Positions 17,455-27,395 of a DNA stretch of 52,945 bases are shown here, in pieces (the first letter of the stretch is position 1; the number at the start of each line of letters is the position of its first letter). The stretch is from JBMOLK01 sp049325575 (GTDB taxonomy: Bacteria > Bacillota > Clostridia > Acetivibrionales > Acetivibrionaceae), in contig JBMOLK010000232.1 in assembly GCA_049325575.1 (NCBI GenBank), positions 1 to 52,945 of the forward strand. Direction: 5' to 3'. Under the pieces are notes generated by a model. The model was given only the letters and a program-made list of their open reading frames with translations. It did not search any database and had not been told where the DNA came from. A program made the position numbers and the translations under genes.

Positions 17455-18096
17455 GTGGATAATAATAGAAAAGACTATTTTAAGGATATGCTCATAAAAC
17501 AGGGTATGGATATAGAAAAAACCATAAACCTAATGAAAGAACATGATATTGCCGAGCAGGACATGGAATCTCCTGATGAGCTTTCAAACTATGATAATCA
17601 TCCGGCAGAGCTTGGAACACAACTTTTTCAGGCAGAATTAAACAATGCACTTAAAGTTCACGAGGAGCATTTGCTTAAGGAAATACATGACGCTATAGGT
17701 AGAATGGATCAGGGGAAATATGGGAAATGCGAGTTCTGTGGAGTTGAAATTGCAGAGGAAAGACTTGAAGCACTCCCTTATGCCAGGCTTTGCATTGATT
17801 GTGAGACAAGTAAGGAAATAACTATGGAAAATCTGGATAGACAAAGGCCTGTAGAAGAATTAATCTGGGATGCACCCTTAGGGAGAAAATATCTTAACGA
17901 GCAGGAAGACGATGAACATGAAGGTATGGATCAATTCAATGACCTTATGAAATATGGATCGGCAGATACTCCACAGGACCTGGGTGGATATGAGGATTTT
18001 GAAGAGTACTATACAAATGAAATAGACAAACAGGGGATTGTGGACAGAATGGACGCTGTATCCAATGAGGAATATAGACGGCAGCTGCCTGATTAG
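17455..18096 (+). CDS. TraR/DksA-type zinc finger protein (YteA family)
   Basis: This 213-aa protein has a C4 zinc finger of the DksA/TraR type: C92, C95, C113 and C116 in GKCEFCGVEIAEERLEALPY and ARLCIDCE. The N-terminal half is helical with a conserved DELSNYDNHPAELGTQLFQ stretch, which marks the YteA-like family of Gram-positive spore formers. Unlike DksA, the coiled-coil tip motif is not evident, so RNA polymerase binding is uncertain. The start is GTG with GGGAAGGTGG upstream. It is a single gene that diverges from mtnP and ends in a small GC hairpin. Confidence 0.87.
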   Translation: MDNNRKDYFKDMLIKQGMDIEKTINLMKEHDIAEQDMESPDELSNYDNHPAELGTQLFQAELNNALKVHEEHLLKEIHDAIGRMDQGKYGKCEFCGVEIAEERLEALPYARLCIDCETSKEITMENLDRQRPVEELIWDAPLGRKYLNEQEDDEHEGMDQFNDLMKYGSADTPQDLGGYEDFEEYYTNEIDKQGIVDRMDAVSNEEYRRQLPD

Positions 18097-18739
18097 TGCT
18101 TTTTACCGTTATATGGATGTTAAACTGGTATTATTAAGTGGTATAAAAAGGTTAATGAAATATAGAGGGTAGGAGAAAACAAGGGCTCTTGCCCTTTATA
18201 TTTAGAATTACATGACCACAAAAAAAATTAGGTATTCGAATTATTATTATAAATTATGGATTTACTTTATAAAATATGCTAATATATTTACAATAGTATA
18301 TAGAATAATTTTAGAGATAGTGGTTGAAATTTTACGCTAAATAATTGGTACTAAAAAACTCCATAGTTTGAGTGCTGTTTTAACAGGGACATGCATGTTG
18401 ATGTAGTATTTACTAAAATTAATAGGGGAGCCGGCAACTGGTGCTACCATAACAACGCAGATCAATTTTTTCATACTTTGTAATAAGGTTCACGCAAGTC
18501 ACAGGTTGAAACGAATAATCTGTGGCATTCACACAATTCTTTGTAAGATAGAAGCAAAAACCTTCTTAGATCCATCTCATTTAATATTATAGTCCGGTAC
18601 AATCTCAATCTGTTTTCCCAAATAATATCTATTCAAAATGCAGTTTAACCCTAAAGTATAATAGCCTTAAACTACAGGGTATTTTGTGTGCCAATAATTT
18701 GCGTAGTTTTAATATAATTATTTTAAGGAGTGTGGAAAA
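18097..18739. other. Long leader/intergenic region upstream of celJ
   Basis: This ~640-bp stretch has no ORF that I could support. A small terminator-like hairpin, AAGGGC-TCTT-GCCCTT, lies at 18181-18196 and ends the zinc finger gene. Further on are a 10-bp palindrome ACATGCATGT (18389-18398), a small stem CACAG/CTGTG (18500-18524), and a hairpin ACCCT/AGGGT at 18648-18680 about 60 bp before the celJ start. The spacing of these hairpins suggests a structured 5' leader, but it does not match any riboswitch consensus I know. Confidence 0.5.
18181..18204 (+). terminator. Probable terminator after the zinc finger gene
   Basis: AAGGGC (18181-18186) and GCCCTT (18191-18196) form a 6-bp GC-rich stem with a TCTT tetraloop, followed by TATATTTA. 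It lies 85 bp after the stop codon. The T-run is weak. Confidence 0.5.
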
Positions 18740-21700
18740 ATGGGTAGAAAGAAAGTATCACTGCTTTTGGTACTTGCAATGCTGCTGACATTGGTAATAC
18801 CGCAGTTTGGTGCAAGTGCAGCGACAGCGCCCGAAGGATACAGGAAGCTTATGGATGTTCAAATCTACAAGGACAGCCCTGTATCAGGTTGGTCAGGTAG
18901 TGGAGCCGATGAGATCGAGACTGTAAACAGTACACTACCGGTAGACACTGAAGTAACTTACAACGGACTTCCTACGCTTAGACTTAACATTCAAACACAA
19001 GTTACCTCTTATTGGTGGATATCCCTTTTGACTATAAGGGGCTGGAACACACATAATTTCTCACAATACGTTGCAAATGGATACCTTGAGTTTGACATCA
19101 AGGGAAAGACCGGCGGAGAAAACTTCCTCATCGGTTTTAGGGACAAGGTATATGAACGTTCACCTCTTGAAATTGATGTTAAAAAACCTATTGCTAATTA
19201 TGCTGCAATAACTACAGAGTGGCAGCATGTCAAAATACCTCTCAAGGATTTAATGACCGCTACCGGATTTGATCCTTCATCTGTTATTTGTCTTATGTTT
19301 GAGAAGGTTCATCTGGATCCGTTTACTGTATGGTTTAGCGACATTAAGGTTACCTCACCTGATAATGAAAAAGCAGCTCCTGCAGTAAAGGTTAACCAAT
19401 TGGGCTTCCTGCCTGATGCAGAAAAATATGCCCTTGTTACAGGATTTGAAGGTGAGCTTCCTGCGGATGTAGGAACTCCATTCTCCGTATTGAGTGCAAC
19501 CACTTATTCAATAGCTTACGAGGGAACATTATCTCTTGTTACTGATTATGAGGCAGTTGACTCTGGTGAGAAGATTTTAAAGGCAGACTTCTCTGACCTT
19601 ACAACACCAGGCGAGTACTTTATCAAGGTTGGTACAGCAGGTATTGAGAACTCACCTAAGTTTAAAATTGGTGAAGATATATACAATTCACTTGTTGTTG
19701 ACGCGTCAAGATATTTTTACTATCAGCGCCAGGGAATAGATCTGGAAGCTCCTTATGCACCTGACTATCCACGTACAGATAAGACTCCACAGGATGCACA
19801 GGCTTCATTTGCATCAGGCACTATGAGTCCTATAGACGTAACAAAGGGATGGTATGATGCAGGTGACTATGGAAAATATGTAAACGCAGGAGCAACCGGT
19901 ATTTCAGACTTGTTCTGGGCATATGAAATGTTCCCGAAACAGTTTATTGACAATCAGTTCAATATACCTGAAAGCGGAAACGGAGTACCTGATATTCTTG
20001 ATGAAGCCAGATGGGAACTTGAATGGATGCTCAAAATGCAGGATGCTGCAAGCGGAGGCTTCTATCCAAGAGTTCAATCGGATAACGATGAAAATGTTAC
20101 AGCAAGAATAATAAAGGATCAGAATGGATGTACTACAGATGATACAGCGAATGCAGCAGCAATACTTGCTCATGCGTACATATTGTATAAAGATATAGAT
20201 GCTGAATTTGCCGTACAGTGTCTTGATGCAGCAAAGAAGGCATGGATATTCCTTGAAAACAATCCAACCAATATAGTTTCACCACCGGGTCCATATAATG
20301 TAGGTGATGACAGCGGCGACAGGCTTTGGGCTGCAGCATCTCTCTTCAGGGCTACAGGAGATGAAACATATAATACATATTTTAAAAACAATTATGCAGT
20401 ATTTGCAGACAAATTTGAAGATCCAAACTCATATGCCCATACATGGGGCAATATGTGGCTTACAGCATTCCTGACCTATCTCAAAGCAGATAACAAAGAT
20501 GCACAGATCGTAAGCTGGATTGATGTAGAATTTGAAAAATGGCTTAACAATATACTGACAAGATATGAAAACAACCCATGGAAAAACGCAATAGTTCCAG
20601 GTAACTACTTCTGGGGCATCAATATGCAGGTAATGAACGTGCCTATGGATGCTTTTATAGGCTCACAGCTTTTAGGAAAATACAGTGACAGAGTTGCAAA
20701 GCTAGGATTTGGATCCCTTAACTGGCTCCTCGGTTCAAACCCGCTACGCTTCAGCTTTGTATCAGGATATGGTGAAGACTCTGTTAAAGCTGTATTCAGC
20801 AATATATACAATATGGATGGAAAAGCAGGAGTACCGAAGGGGTATATGCCTGGCGGACCTAATGCATATGAAGGATCAGGAATTTCAAGATTTGCTGCAA
20901 AATGTTATACAAGGAGCAGCGGTGATTGGGTAGCAAATGAACACACTGTATACTGGAACTCTGCTCTGGTATTTATGGCGGCATTTGCCAATCAGAATGT
21001 TACAGTAGGTCCTATGCCCACACCTACTCCTACAATAGTACCTGTTACTCCTACACCAACAGAAGCAGCTATAAGTGTAGACGTAAACATTGATACTACT
21101 TTGGAAAGAAAACCTATAAGCCCATATATTTACGGAAGCAACCAGGATCTTAATGCAAGCCTGACTGCAAGAAGAATAGGCGGAAACAGGCTTACAGGAT
21201 ACAACTGGGAAAACAACTATTCCAGTGCAGGTAAAGACTGGCTGCACACAAGCGACAGATGGCTTAGCACAATTTACGGAGTTCCACTGGATCAGTTGGA
21301 TACACCGGCTTCAGTGGTATCAGCATTCCACGATAAGTCAATTGCAAACAATGTGCCTTACTCCATAGTGACTTTGCAGGCTGCAGGTTATGTAACAGCG
21401 GACGGAGACGGTCCTGTATCCGAGCTGGAAGCTGCTCCGTCAGCAAGATGGAAGGAAGTAAGATTTGCAAAGAATGCACCATTCACACTTACCCCGGATA
21501 CAACCGATGATTATGTATACATGGATGAATTTGTAAACTTCCTTGTTAACAAATATGGTGATGCATCTACTCCAACAGGCGTTAAGGGATATTCAATAGA
21601 CAATGAACCTGGATTATGGAGCGATACTCATCCAAGAATACATCCTGAAAAAGTAACAGCTACAGAGCTCTTGGAAAAGAGTGCTGCACTTGCAAAAGCT

Positions 21701-23545
21701 GTTAAGAACGTTGACCCATATGCTGAAATATTCGGACCTGCACTTTATGGATTCAATGCATTTAATACTCTGCAGGATGCTCCAGACTGGAATGCTGTAA
21801 AGGGAAGCTATGAGTGGTTCATAGACTATTACCTTGACAACATGAACAGGGCGTCACAATTGGAAGGAAAGAGACTTTTAGATGTTCTCGACATACACTG
21901 GTACCCAGAGGCTAGAGGCGGCGGAGCAAGAATATGCTTTGGTGAAGACCCTGCCAACATAGAAACCAACAAGGCACGTCTTCAAGCTCCAAGGTCATTA
22001 TGGGATTCAACCTATACAGAAGACAGCTGGATTGCAACATACTGCCCATGGGGACTTCCACTGCTTCCGAAGGTTCAGGCTTCTATAGACAAATACTATC
22101 CTGGAACAAAGCTTGCCATTACAGAATATGATTACGGCGGTGGAAAGCATGTCACAGGTGGTCTTGCAGAAGCTGATGTTTTAGGTGTATTCGGTAAACA
22201 GGGTGTATACCTTGCAACTTATTGGGGCGACAGCGGCAACAACTACACTGCTGCTGGAATCAATCTCTATACCAACTATGACGGAAACGGTTCAAAATAT
22301 GGAGACACAGCTGTAAAATGTGATACTTCAGATGCAGACTTAAGCTCCGCTTATGCTTCAATAGTTGGTGAAGAAGACGGAAAGCTTCACATTATCCTGA
22401 TTAATAAAAACTATGATAAACCTACAACATTTAATCTTTCTATTAACAGCAGTGCTCAATATAAATCAGGCGAAGTTTGGGGATTTGACAGAACAAGCTC
22501 CGACATTACTAAAAAGAGTCCTGTATTAAGCATAAACAATAATGCGTTCTCATACACATTACCTGCATTGTCTGCTTATCATATAGTACTCGACAGTAAT
22601 GCACCTGCTGTTAAACTTGGTGATCTCAATGATGACGGAAAAGCTAACTCAATAGACTTCGTATTATTAAAGAGATACTTACTTGAAATTGAAAATCGTA
22701 TAAATGAAAAAGCTGCTGATTTAAACAGTGACGGCTCAATAGATTCAACAGACTTTACACTCCTTAAAAGATATATATTAAAGATAATAACTACACTGCC
22801 TTATATAACAGAAAATGCTGCACCAACAGCTTCTTTCAGTATATTACCTGAAGCGCCTACAACTGATGACAGTGTAAGCTTTGATGCCACATCATCAATA
22901 GACTCTGATGGCAGCATCACTTATTATGCGTGGGATTTCGGTGACGGATTGGAAGGCAGTGGAGCAATAGCAAATCATAAATATAAGACTGCGGGAACTT
23001 ACAAAGTAAAACTGACTGTTACAGATAACAGAGGACTTACCAGTTCTTATACAAGCACTGTAACAGTGACATCAGCTACAGGAGACAACTCCGACTTCAG
23101 CTTTGAAGATGGCACTACTGAAGGCTTCTCAACAGGCGGTACTGCATTATCCTCTATAACCAACACTACAACCAAGGCATTTAAAGGAAACAATTCCTTG
23201 CAGTGGGATATAACAGGTGTGGCAGAAGGAAACGCAGACTTTAAGAAGGATGGAGATGCTATTATAGCTCCTGGGACAACAGTGACCTACAGGATATGGA
23301 TACCTTCAGGTGCTCCTATAACAGCTATTCAGCCATATATTATGCCTCATAATGCGGATTGGACAATTGTTAAATGGAATTCTGCATGGCGCAGCTATGA
23401 TATGGTTGAGAAGGATGCATGGAATGAAATCTCATTAACACTGCCGGCTGACACAGACCCGACACTGCCGCAGCAGATGGGTGTACAGATACAGACATCC
23501 GGTGAAGGAGAGTTTACAGTCTATGTAGATTCTATAGACTGGTAA
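18740..23545 (+). CDS. celJ: Cellulosomal CelJ-type cellulase/xyloglucanase (CBM30-Ig-GH9-GH44-dockerin-PKD-CBM44)
   Basis: This secreted protein has 1,601 aa. Signal peptide 1-28 ends in GASA. Domains in order: CBM30-like (about 30-211), CelD-type Ig (215-310), GH9 (316-754, GWYDAGDYGKYVNAG and catalytic E734 in ANEHTVYWN), Pro-Thr linker, GH44 (777-1287, acid/base E956 in SIDNEPGLW, nucleophile E1129 in LAITEYDYGG), type I dockerin (1293-1355), PKD (1361-1445) and CBM44 (1451-1601). Order and length match CelJ of Acetivibrio thermocellus, so the symbol is given with confidence. The two catalytic modules cut cellulose, lichenan, xylan and xyloglucan in that enzyme. The dockerin lies internally instead of at the C-terminus. 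Each half of the dockerin has a GDLNDDGKANSIDF-like loop; the first lacks the Ser-Thr pair (SI), the second has it (ST). A strong terminator follows. Confidence 0.94.
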   Translation: MGRKKVSLLLVLAMLLTLVIPQFGASAATAPEGYRKLMDVQIYKDSPVSGWSGSGADEIETVNSTLPVDTEVTYNGLPTLRLNIQTQVTSYWWISLLTIRGWNTHNFSQYVANGYLEFDIKGKTGGENFLIGFRDKVYERSPLEIDVKKPIANYAAITTEWQHVKIPLKDLMTATGFDPSSVICLMFEKVHLDPFTVWFSDIKVTSPDNEKAAPAVKVNQLGFLPDAEKYALVTGFEGELPADVGTPFSVLSATTYSIAYEGTLSLVTDYEAVDSGEKILKADFSDLTTPGEYFIKVGTAGIENSPKFKIGEDIYNSLVVDASRYFYYQRQGIDLEAPYAPDYPRTDKTPQDAQASFASGTMSPIDVTKGWYDAGDYGKYVNAGATGISDLFWAYEMFPKQFIDNQFNIPESGNGVPDILDEARWELEWMLKMQDAASGGFYPRVQSDNDENVTARIIKDQNGCTTDDTANAAAILAHAYILYKDIDAEFAVQCLDAAKKAWIFLENNPTNIVSPPGPYNVGDDSGDRLWAAASLFRATGDETYNTYFKNNYAVFADKFEDPNSYAHTWGNMWLTAFLTYLKADNKDAQIVSWIDVEFEKWLNNILTRYENNPWKNAIVPGNYFWGINMQVMNVPMDAFIGSQLLGKYSDRVAKLGFGSLNWLLGSNPLRFSFVSGYGEDSVKAVFSNIYNMDGKAGVPKGYMPGGPNAYEGSGISRFAAKCYTRSSGDWVANEHTVYWNSALVFMAAFANQNVTVGPMPTPTPTIVPVTPTPTEAAISVDVNIDTTLERKPISPYIYGSNQDLNASLTARRIGGNRLTGYNWENNYSSAGKDWLHTSDRWLSTIYGVPLDQLDTPASVVSAFHDKSIANNVPYSIVTLQAAGYVTADGDGPVSELEAAPSARWKEVRFAKNAPFTLTPDTTDDYVYMDEFVNFLVNKYGDASTPTGVKGYSIDNEPGLWSDTHPRIHPEKVTATELLEKSAALAKAVKNVDPYAEIFGPALYGFNAFNTLQDAPDWNAVKGSYEWFIDYYLDNMNRASQLEGKRLLDVLDIHWYPEARGGGARICFGEDPANIETNKARLQAPRSLWDSTYTEDSWIATYCPWGLPLLPKVQASIDKYYPGTKLAITEYDYGGGKHVTGGLAEADVLGVFGKQGVYLATYWGDSGNNYTAAGINLYTNYDGNGSKYGDTAVKCDTSDADLSSAYASIVGEEDGKLHIILINKNYDKPTTFNLSINSSAQYKSGEVWGFDRTSSDITKKSPVLSINNNAFSYTLPALSAYHIVLDSNAPAVKLGDLNDDGKANSIDFVLLKRYLLEIENRINEKAADLNSDGSIDSTDFTLLKRYILKIITTLPYITENAAPTASFSILPEAPTTDDSVSFDATSSIDSDGSITYYAWDFGDGLEGSGAIANHKYKTAGTYKVKLTVTDNRGLTSSYTSTVTVTSATGDNSDFSFEDGTTEGFSTGGTALSSITNTTTKAFKGNNSLQWDITGVAEGNADFKKDGDAIIAPGTTVTYRIWIPSGAPITAIQPYIMPHNADWTIVKWNSAWRSYDMVEKDAWNEISLTLPADTDPTLPQQMGVQIQTSGEGEFTVYVDSIDW

Positions 23546-23559
23546 AAATAAGATAAACT

Positions 23560-23598
23560 ATAAGACAAGGGAGCAAGTTTCCCTTGTCTTATTTTTTA
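23560..23598 (+). terminator. Rho-independent terminator after celJ
   Basis: ATAAGACAAGGGA and its complement TCCCTTGTCTTAT form a 13-bp perfect stem followed by TTTTTT. It lies about 15 bp after the celJ stop and separates celJ transcription from the genes that follow. Confidence 0.92.
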
Positions 23599-24065
23599 GT
23601 ATACATCAATAGTTGTGTCAGATTTAAATAACGTGTTTAATTTTGATAAGTACTGTTAATTCTACCCACCCAAAAAGTTTAAATTAAACGCATATAATAT
23701 AAAGAAACAAATGGGACGAACGCTTATATATGGCTTACGTAAATAATTATGGTAAAATATATAAAATATTATTCAATTATGGTATAATATTGTTAAAAAT
23801 GAAATACGTCTTGTAATCTTCGATCTTCCTTTTAGAAGTATCCGTCTTAATAATCAAAACAGCCTTATCTTATTAATAGAGTTTTTTAGTGTGGTCCTTA
23901 AGGTACCACACTATCAGCCATTTTATAAAGGTTGGTGTTTGATATGGAGAGGGGTTAGCCAAAAAAAATGTGGAGTGCTAGATCGTTAGAATTATTTGGT
24001 GTTTAATCGGAAAAGGTGGCAATCTGTTTGAGAGCATCCGTATATTTGATAAGGAGGAGTATATT
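23599..24065. other. Intergenic region with a near-perfect palindrome upstream of the double-dockerin gene
   Basis: This 467-bp AT-rich region holds no ORF that I could support. A 25-bp inverted repeat, AGTGTGGT-CCTTAAGGT-ACCACACT, lies at 23888-23912, about 155 bp before the next start. A TATAAT box occurs at about 23781-23786, but I see no good -35 partner. The palindrome is not followed by T residues, so it is more likely an operator or a leader hairpin than a terminator. Confidence 0.5.
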
Positions 24066-24608
24066 ATGAAAAGATCTATTACAAAACTGGTGTTTTTAAC
24101 ATTAGTTGCAGCATTGATTTTAAATGTAATGGTTGTAGGTGCAGGAGTGTATGCAGAAGGTGCAGCTGCGGATTTGACAGCTTTAATTGCTATGCCGGAA
24201 GGCAAGGGTGATGTAAACCTTGATGGTGAAGTAGACTATGCCGACTACATACTTTTTAAAAAGTATGTGCTTAGAATTATTGAGTTAAGTCCGGATGCCC
24301 TTGAACAGGCAGATGTAAATGATGATGGAGTAATTAGCGCTATTGACCTGACGTATTTTCCAAGGCCTCCTAGAGTTAAATATGGTGATCTTAACAGCGA
24401 TGGGGTTATAAACTCTACTGATCTTACGATGTTTAAACAGTATTTGCTGGGAATAAGGGATTTATTACCATACCTTGGAGATGTAAACGGTGATGGAGAG
24501 GTTAATTCAACAGATTTAGTTGTTTTAAGAAGATATATTCTTAAGATTATAGACAAATTGCCTATTGAAGATTATATACCAGATCCTAATGAAAATGTAA
24601 TACAATAG
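24066..24608 (+). CDS. Secreted tandem type I dockerin protein without a catalytic domain
   Basis: This 180-aa protein has a signal peptide (1-30, cleavage after VYA), a short Ala-rich linker and two dockerin modules. Module 1 is residues 48-102: GDVNLDGEVDYADYILFKKY then ADVNDDGVISAIDLTYFP, with the second F-helix cut short and replaced by PRPPRV. Module 2 is residues 106-167: GDLNSDGVINSTDLTMFKQY and GDVNGDGEVNSTDLVVLRRY, complete and with the Ser-Thr specificity pair in both halves. Nothing else is encoded. With two dockerins it could bridge two cohesins or occupy scaffoldin sites, and the modules differ in specificity residues, so different partners are possible. The RBS AAGGAGGAG is strong. 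Confidence 0.88.
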   Translation: MKRSITKLVFLTLVAALILNVMVVGAGVYAEGAAADLTALIAMPEGKGDVNLDGEVDYADYILFKKYVLRIIELSPDALEQADVNDDGVISAIDLTYFPRPPRVKYGDLNSDGVINSTDLTMFKQYLLGIRDLLPYLGDVNGDGEVNSTDLVVLRRYILKIIDKLPIEDYIPDPNENVIQ

Positions 24609-24792
24609 TAGATTGATTTGATAACTCTAATATATAAAATTATAAGTAATATAGTTACTTGAGTTTTGCGGACATGCTGTTTCAAATAGAATACACTTTT
24701 TCCGATTATAATAGATTTTACCAATATGAATGGCAAGAGAATAATGATTAACATTAGATATATAAAGTTGTATAGGGGGAGGATACATAAAG

Positions 24793-27063
24793 ATGAGAAG
24801 AATAAGCATTATACTAGCAGTTGTAATGATTTTGGTTATGTGTTTTAATGTTCAGGCAGAGACAGTCGGTACACCCTTTAATTATGGGGAGGCGCTGCAA
24901 AAATCCATACTTTTTTATGAAGCCCAATGTTCCGGCCCTGCTTCAACTTCTGGTATTTCTTCGCGTATTTCATGGCGAGGAGATGCACAGATGACAGACG
25001 GGCAAAAAGAAGGGCTTGACCTTACCGGAGGGTGGGTTGATGCCGGGGATAACATAAAATTTAACCTGACTGCAGGCTCAACTGCCGCCATGCTTGCATG
25101 GGGTGCAATAGAGTACAGGCAGGCATATGAAAAAAGCGGACAGCTTAAGTGGCTTTTAGGCCAGCTTAGATGGATTAACGATTTCTTTATAAAATGTCAT
25201 CCTGAACCCAATGTTTTTTGGGCCCAGATAGGCATGACAGAATCGGATCACAGCCACTGGGTACCCATTGAGGTTACACACCTTACAAACGACAGAGGTG
25301 CTGTCAAGCTGGATACCGAAAACCCCGGAACAGAGGTGGCTATGCACGTGGCCGCTGCAATGGCTGCTTCTTCTATAGTTTTCCGTTCTACAGACCCTGT
25401 TTATGCAGATAAGCTTCTGGCACACGCAGAGCAGCTCTTTGAGTTTGGAGATACATATCGTGAGAATTTCTATTTATCGGTAAGTAAATTTGACCCTGAA
25501 ACCCCTTATAAATCGTGGAGCGGATTTAACGACGAGCTTACATGGGGTGCCATATGGCTTTACAAGGCAAAAGAAGCACAGCTGCCCGGAAGCGGAACAG
25601 CCTATATTGAAAAGGCAAAATCGTATTATGACAATTTGGGATTTGACAGGGAACGTCCCGTCCACTCATATAAGTGGGCTCATTGTTATGATGATCAGGC
25701 CTATGGTTGCTATGTTTTGATGAATCAGATCTTTCCTGATGATCCCGGGTATAAGGCGGATGTTGAGCGCTGGCTAAACTGGTGGACTGTCGGAGGTACG
25801 GAGCACGGGGCTGATGGTACAAAAATACCCTATACTTCAGGAGGCCACGCCCGTCTTCACGACTGGGGATCCTTCCGTTATGCTGCTTTGACATCCCTTC
25901 TGGCTTTTATTTATTCCGATAAGCTGGAAGATCCGGTGAAGAAAGCACGCTACCATGACTTTGCCGTAAATCAGATAAACTACATACTTGGCAAGAACCC
26001 TCGTAATGCAAGCTATATAGTGGGTTTTGGCAGCAATTATCCTCAGCACCCCCATCATAGAACTGCACACGGCTCCTGGGGCGGAAGAAAGGAAAATCCT
26101 CCTGACAACCGTCATATTCTATACGGGGCTCTGGTTGGTTCGGTTAATAATAATGACGGGTTCAACGACTCAATCAACGACTATGTTTCAAATGAGGTTG
26201 CCATAGACTATAATTCAGGGCTTGTAGGAGCACTTGCAAGGATGTATATGGAATTTGGCGGAAATCCCATACCTGAAGACCAGTTTCCGCTTCCTGATAA
26301 GCCATATGAGCCCAAGCATGAATGGGCTGTGTTTGCAGGGTTAAATTCCAACGGAACCAACGGAACAAATTTCTCCTGCAGGGTTGAAAACCGTACTGCA
26401 TGGCCTGCACGTCCTACAGACAAGCTGAAAATACGTTACTTCCTCACACTGGATACGGATGATATAAGTGATGTATACATAACGGTAAAGCAAACTGACT
26501 TGTGTAAGGCAGAAGGACCAAATCTATGGGATGAGGCAAACAAGGTGTACTATTTCACTCTTGACTTTACCAATACCTGGATTTATCCTGGATGCGCATG
26601 GGAAGCAGGCGGACCTCAAATAGATTTCCTGATTGGGTCAAAGTCAAACAAATGGGACCCATCAAACGACTGGTCCTTTAAGAATTGGGATGACACCTAC
26701 AAGAACGAAATTCGTAAATATGCACCTAATATCCCAATGTATAATGGGGACAATTTTGTCAAGGTGTCAGGTAACGAGCCGCCGGGAGGTCCTGTCTTTT
26801 CACCGGTTCCCACTGTTGTACCTACACCTTCGCCTACTGGAATAATATACGGTGATATGAGCGGGGACGGATTGGTTAATTCAACGGATTATACACTGCT
26901 TAAGAGGCATTTGCTTGGGACCATTAACTGGTTTCCTCCAGGTCCGGACCTTAGAACCGTTGACCTTAATGGAGACGGATTGGTTAACTCGACTGATCTA
27001 ACACTTTTAAAGAGGTACCTTTTACGTATAATTACAGTGTTCCCGGTTGAAACCCAGAAGTAG
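24793..27063 (+). CDS. Cellulosomal GH9-CBM3c-dockerin cellulase
   Basis: This 756-aa secreted enzyme has a signal peptide (1-23), a GH9 catalytic domain (about 28-500), a CBM3c module (about 515-665), a Pro-Thr linker and a type I dockerin (about 680-756). GH9 marks are DLTGGWVDAGDNIKFNL near residue 78 and NDYVSNEVAIDYNSGLVGAL near 460, with the general acid Glu in NEVA. CBM3c modules of this type feed single glucan chains to the GH9 cleft and give processive endoglucanase activity. The dockerin loops DMSGDGLVNSTD and DLNGDGLVNSTD carry Ser-Thr in both halves. The GH9 sequence (with ISSRISWRGD and MTDGQ insertions) differs clearly from the next gene, so this is not a recent duplication. AGGGGGAGGA lies 9 nt before the ATG. 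Confidence 0.92.
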   Translation: MRRISIILAVVMILVMCFNVQAETVGTPFNYGEALQKSILFYEAQCSGPASTSGISSRISWRGDAQMTDGQKEGLDLTGGWVDAGDNIKFNLTAGSTAAMLAWGAIEYRQAYEKSGQLKWLLGQLRWINDFFIKCHPEPNVFWAQIGMTESDHSHWVPIEVTHLTNDRGAVKLDTENPGTEVAMHVAAAMAASSIVFRSTDPVYADKLLAHAEQLFEFGDTYRENFYLSVSKFDPETPYKSWSGFNDELTWGAIWLYKAKEAQLPGSGTAYIEKAKSYYDNLGFDRERPVHSYKWAHCYDDQAYGCYVLMNQIFPDDPGYKADVERWLNWWTVGGTEHGADGTKIPYTSGGHARLHDWGSFRYAALTSLLAFIYSDKLEDPVKKARYHDFAVNQINYILGKNPRNASYIVGFGSNYPQHPHHRTAHGSWGGRKENPPDNRHILYGALVGSVNNNDGFNDSINDYVSNEVAIDYNSGLVGALARMYMEFGGNPIPEDQFPLPDKPYEPKHEWAVFAGLNSNGTNGTNFSCRVENRTAWPARPTDKLKIRYFLTLDTDDISDVYITVKQTDLCKAEGPNLWDEANKVYYFTLDFTNTWIYPGCAWEAGGPQIDFLIGSKSNKWDPSNDWSFKNWDDTYKNEIRKYAPNIPMYNGDNFVKVSGNEPPGGPVFSPVPTVVPTPSPTGIIYGDMSGDGLVNSTDYTLLKRHLLGTINWFPPGPDLRTVDLNGDGLVNSTDLTLLKRYLLRIITVFPVETQK

Positions 27064-27395
27064 AAAAGCAATAGAGATTACAGCAAGATATGCCTCTGAA
27101 AGAAAAAATCAAAATGAATTATATATTAAGTTTGTCAGGTGGGATATTGTGCTAATTAATAAAATTTGCTAACCTATTTTTATATAAACGGCTCCTTTGT
27201 AGCTGCTTAAGTTTATATGGTGAAGATATTGAAGTAAAGTAGAGAATGTATGTGGGGGTGATAAAAGCATAAGACCAGTTAGAGAATTCTGCGTTTTTTA
27301 AGTGGGGGTGATGCGACAAGGGGTATTAAGACGTAATTTAGTAATAGTGTATTAATTCAGAAGTTATTTATGCAAATAATATGGGGGGAAGAAAA
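27064..27395. other. Leader region upstream of celQ with a direct repeat
   Basis: This 330-bp region has no gene. An 11-bp direct repeat, GTGGGGGTGAT, occurs at 27252-27262 and again at 27302-27312, exactly 50 bp apart. The second copy overlaps a possible 14-codon leader ORF (ATG 27311 to TAA 27355). The G-rich boxes look like ribosome binding sites or binding sites for a regulator. No terminator was found after the upstream cellulase gene, so read-through into celQ is possible. Confidence 0.5.

Noticed and set aside
18344..18560. Possible riboswitch before celJ
   Set aside because: Small stems are present, but I could not match the conserved cores of c-di-GMP, cobalamin, SAM, glycine or THF classes.
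27381..27395. ATG at 27381 as the start of celQ
   Set aside because: It would translate the Shine-Dalgarno G-run as codons; GTG 27396 has that run as RBS and gives a typical signal peptide.
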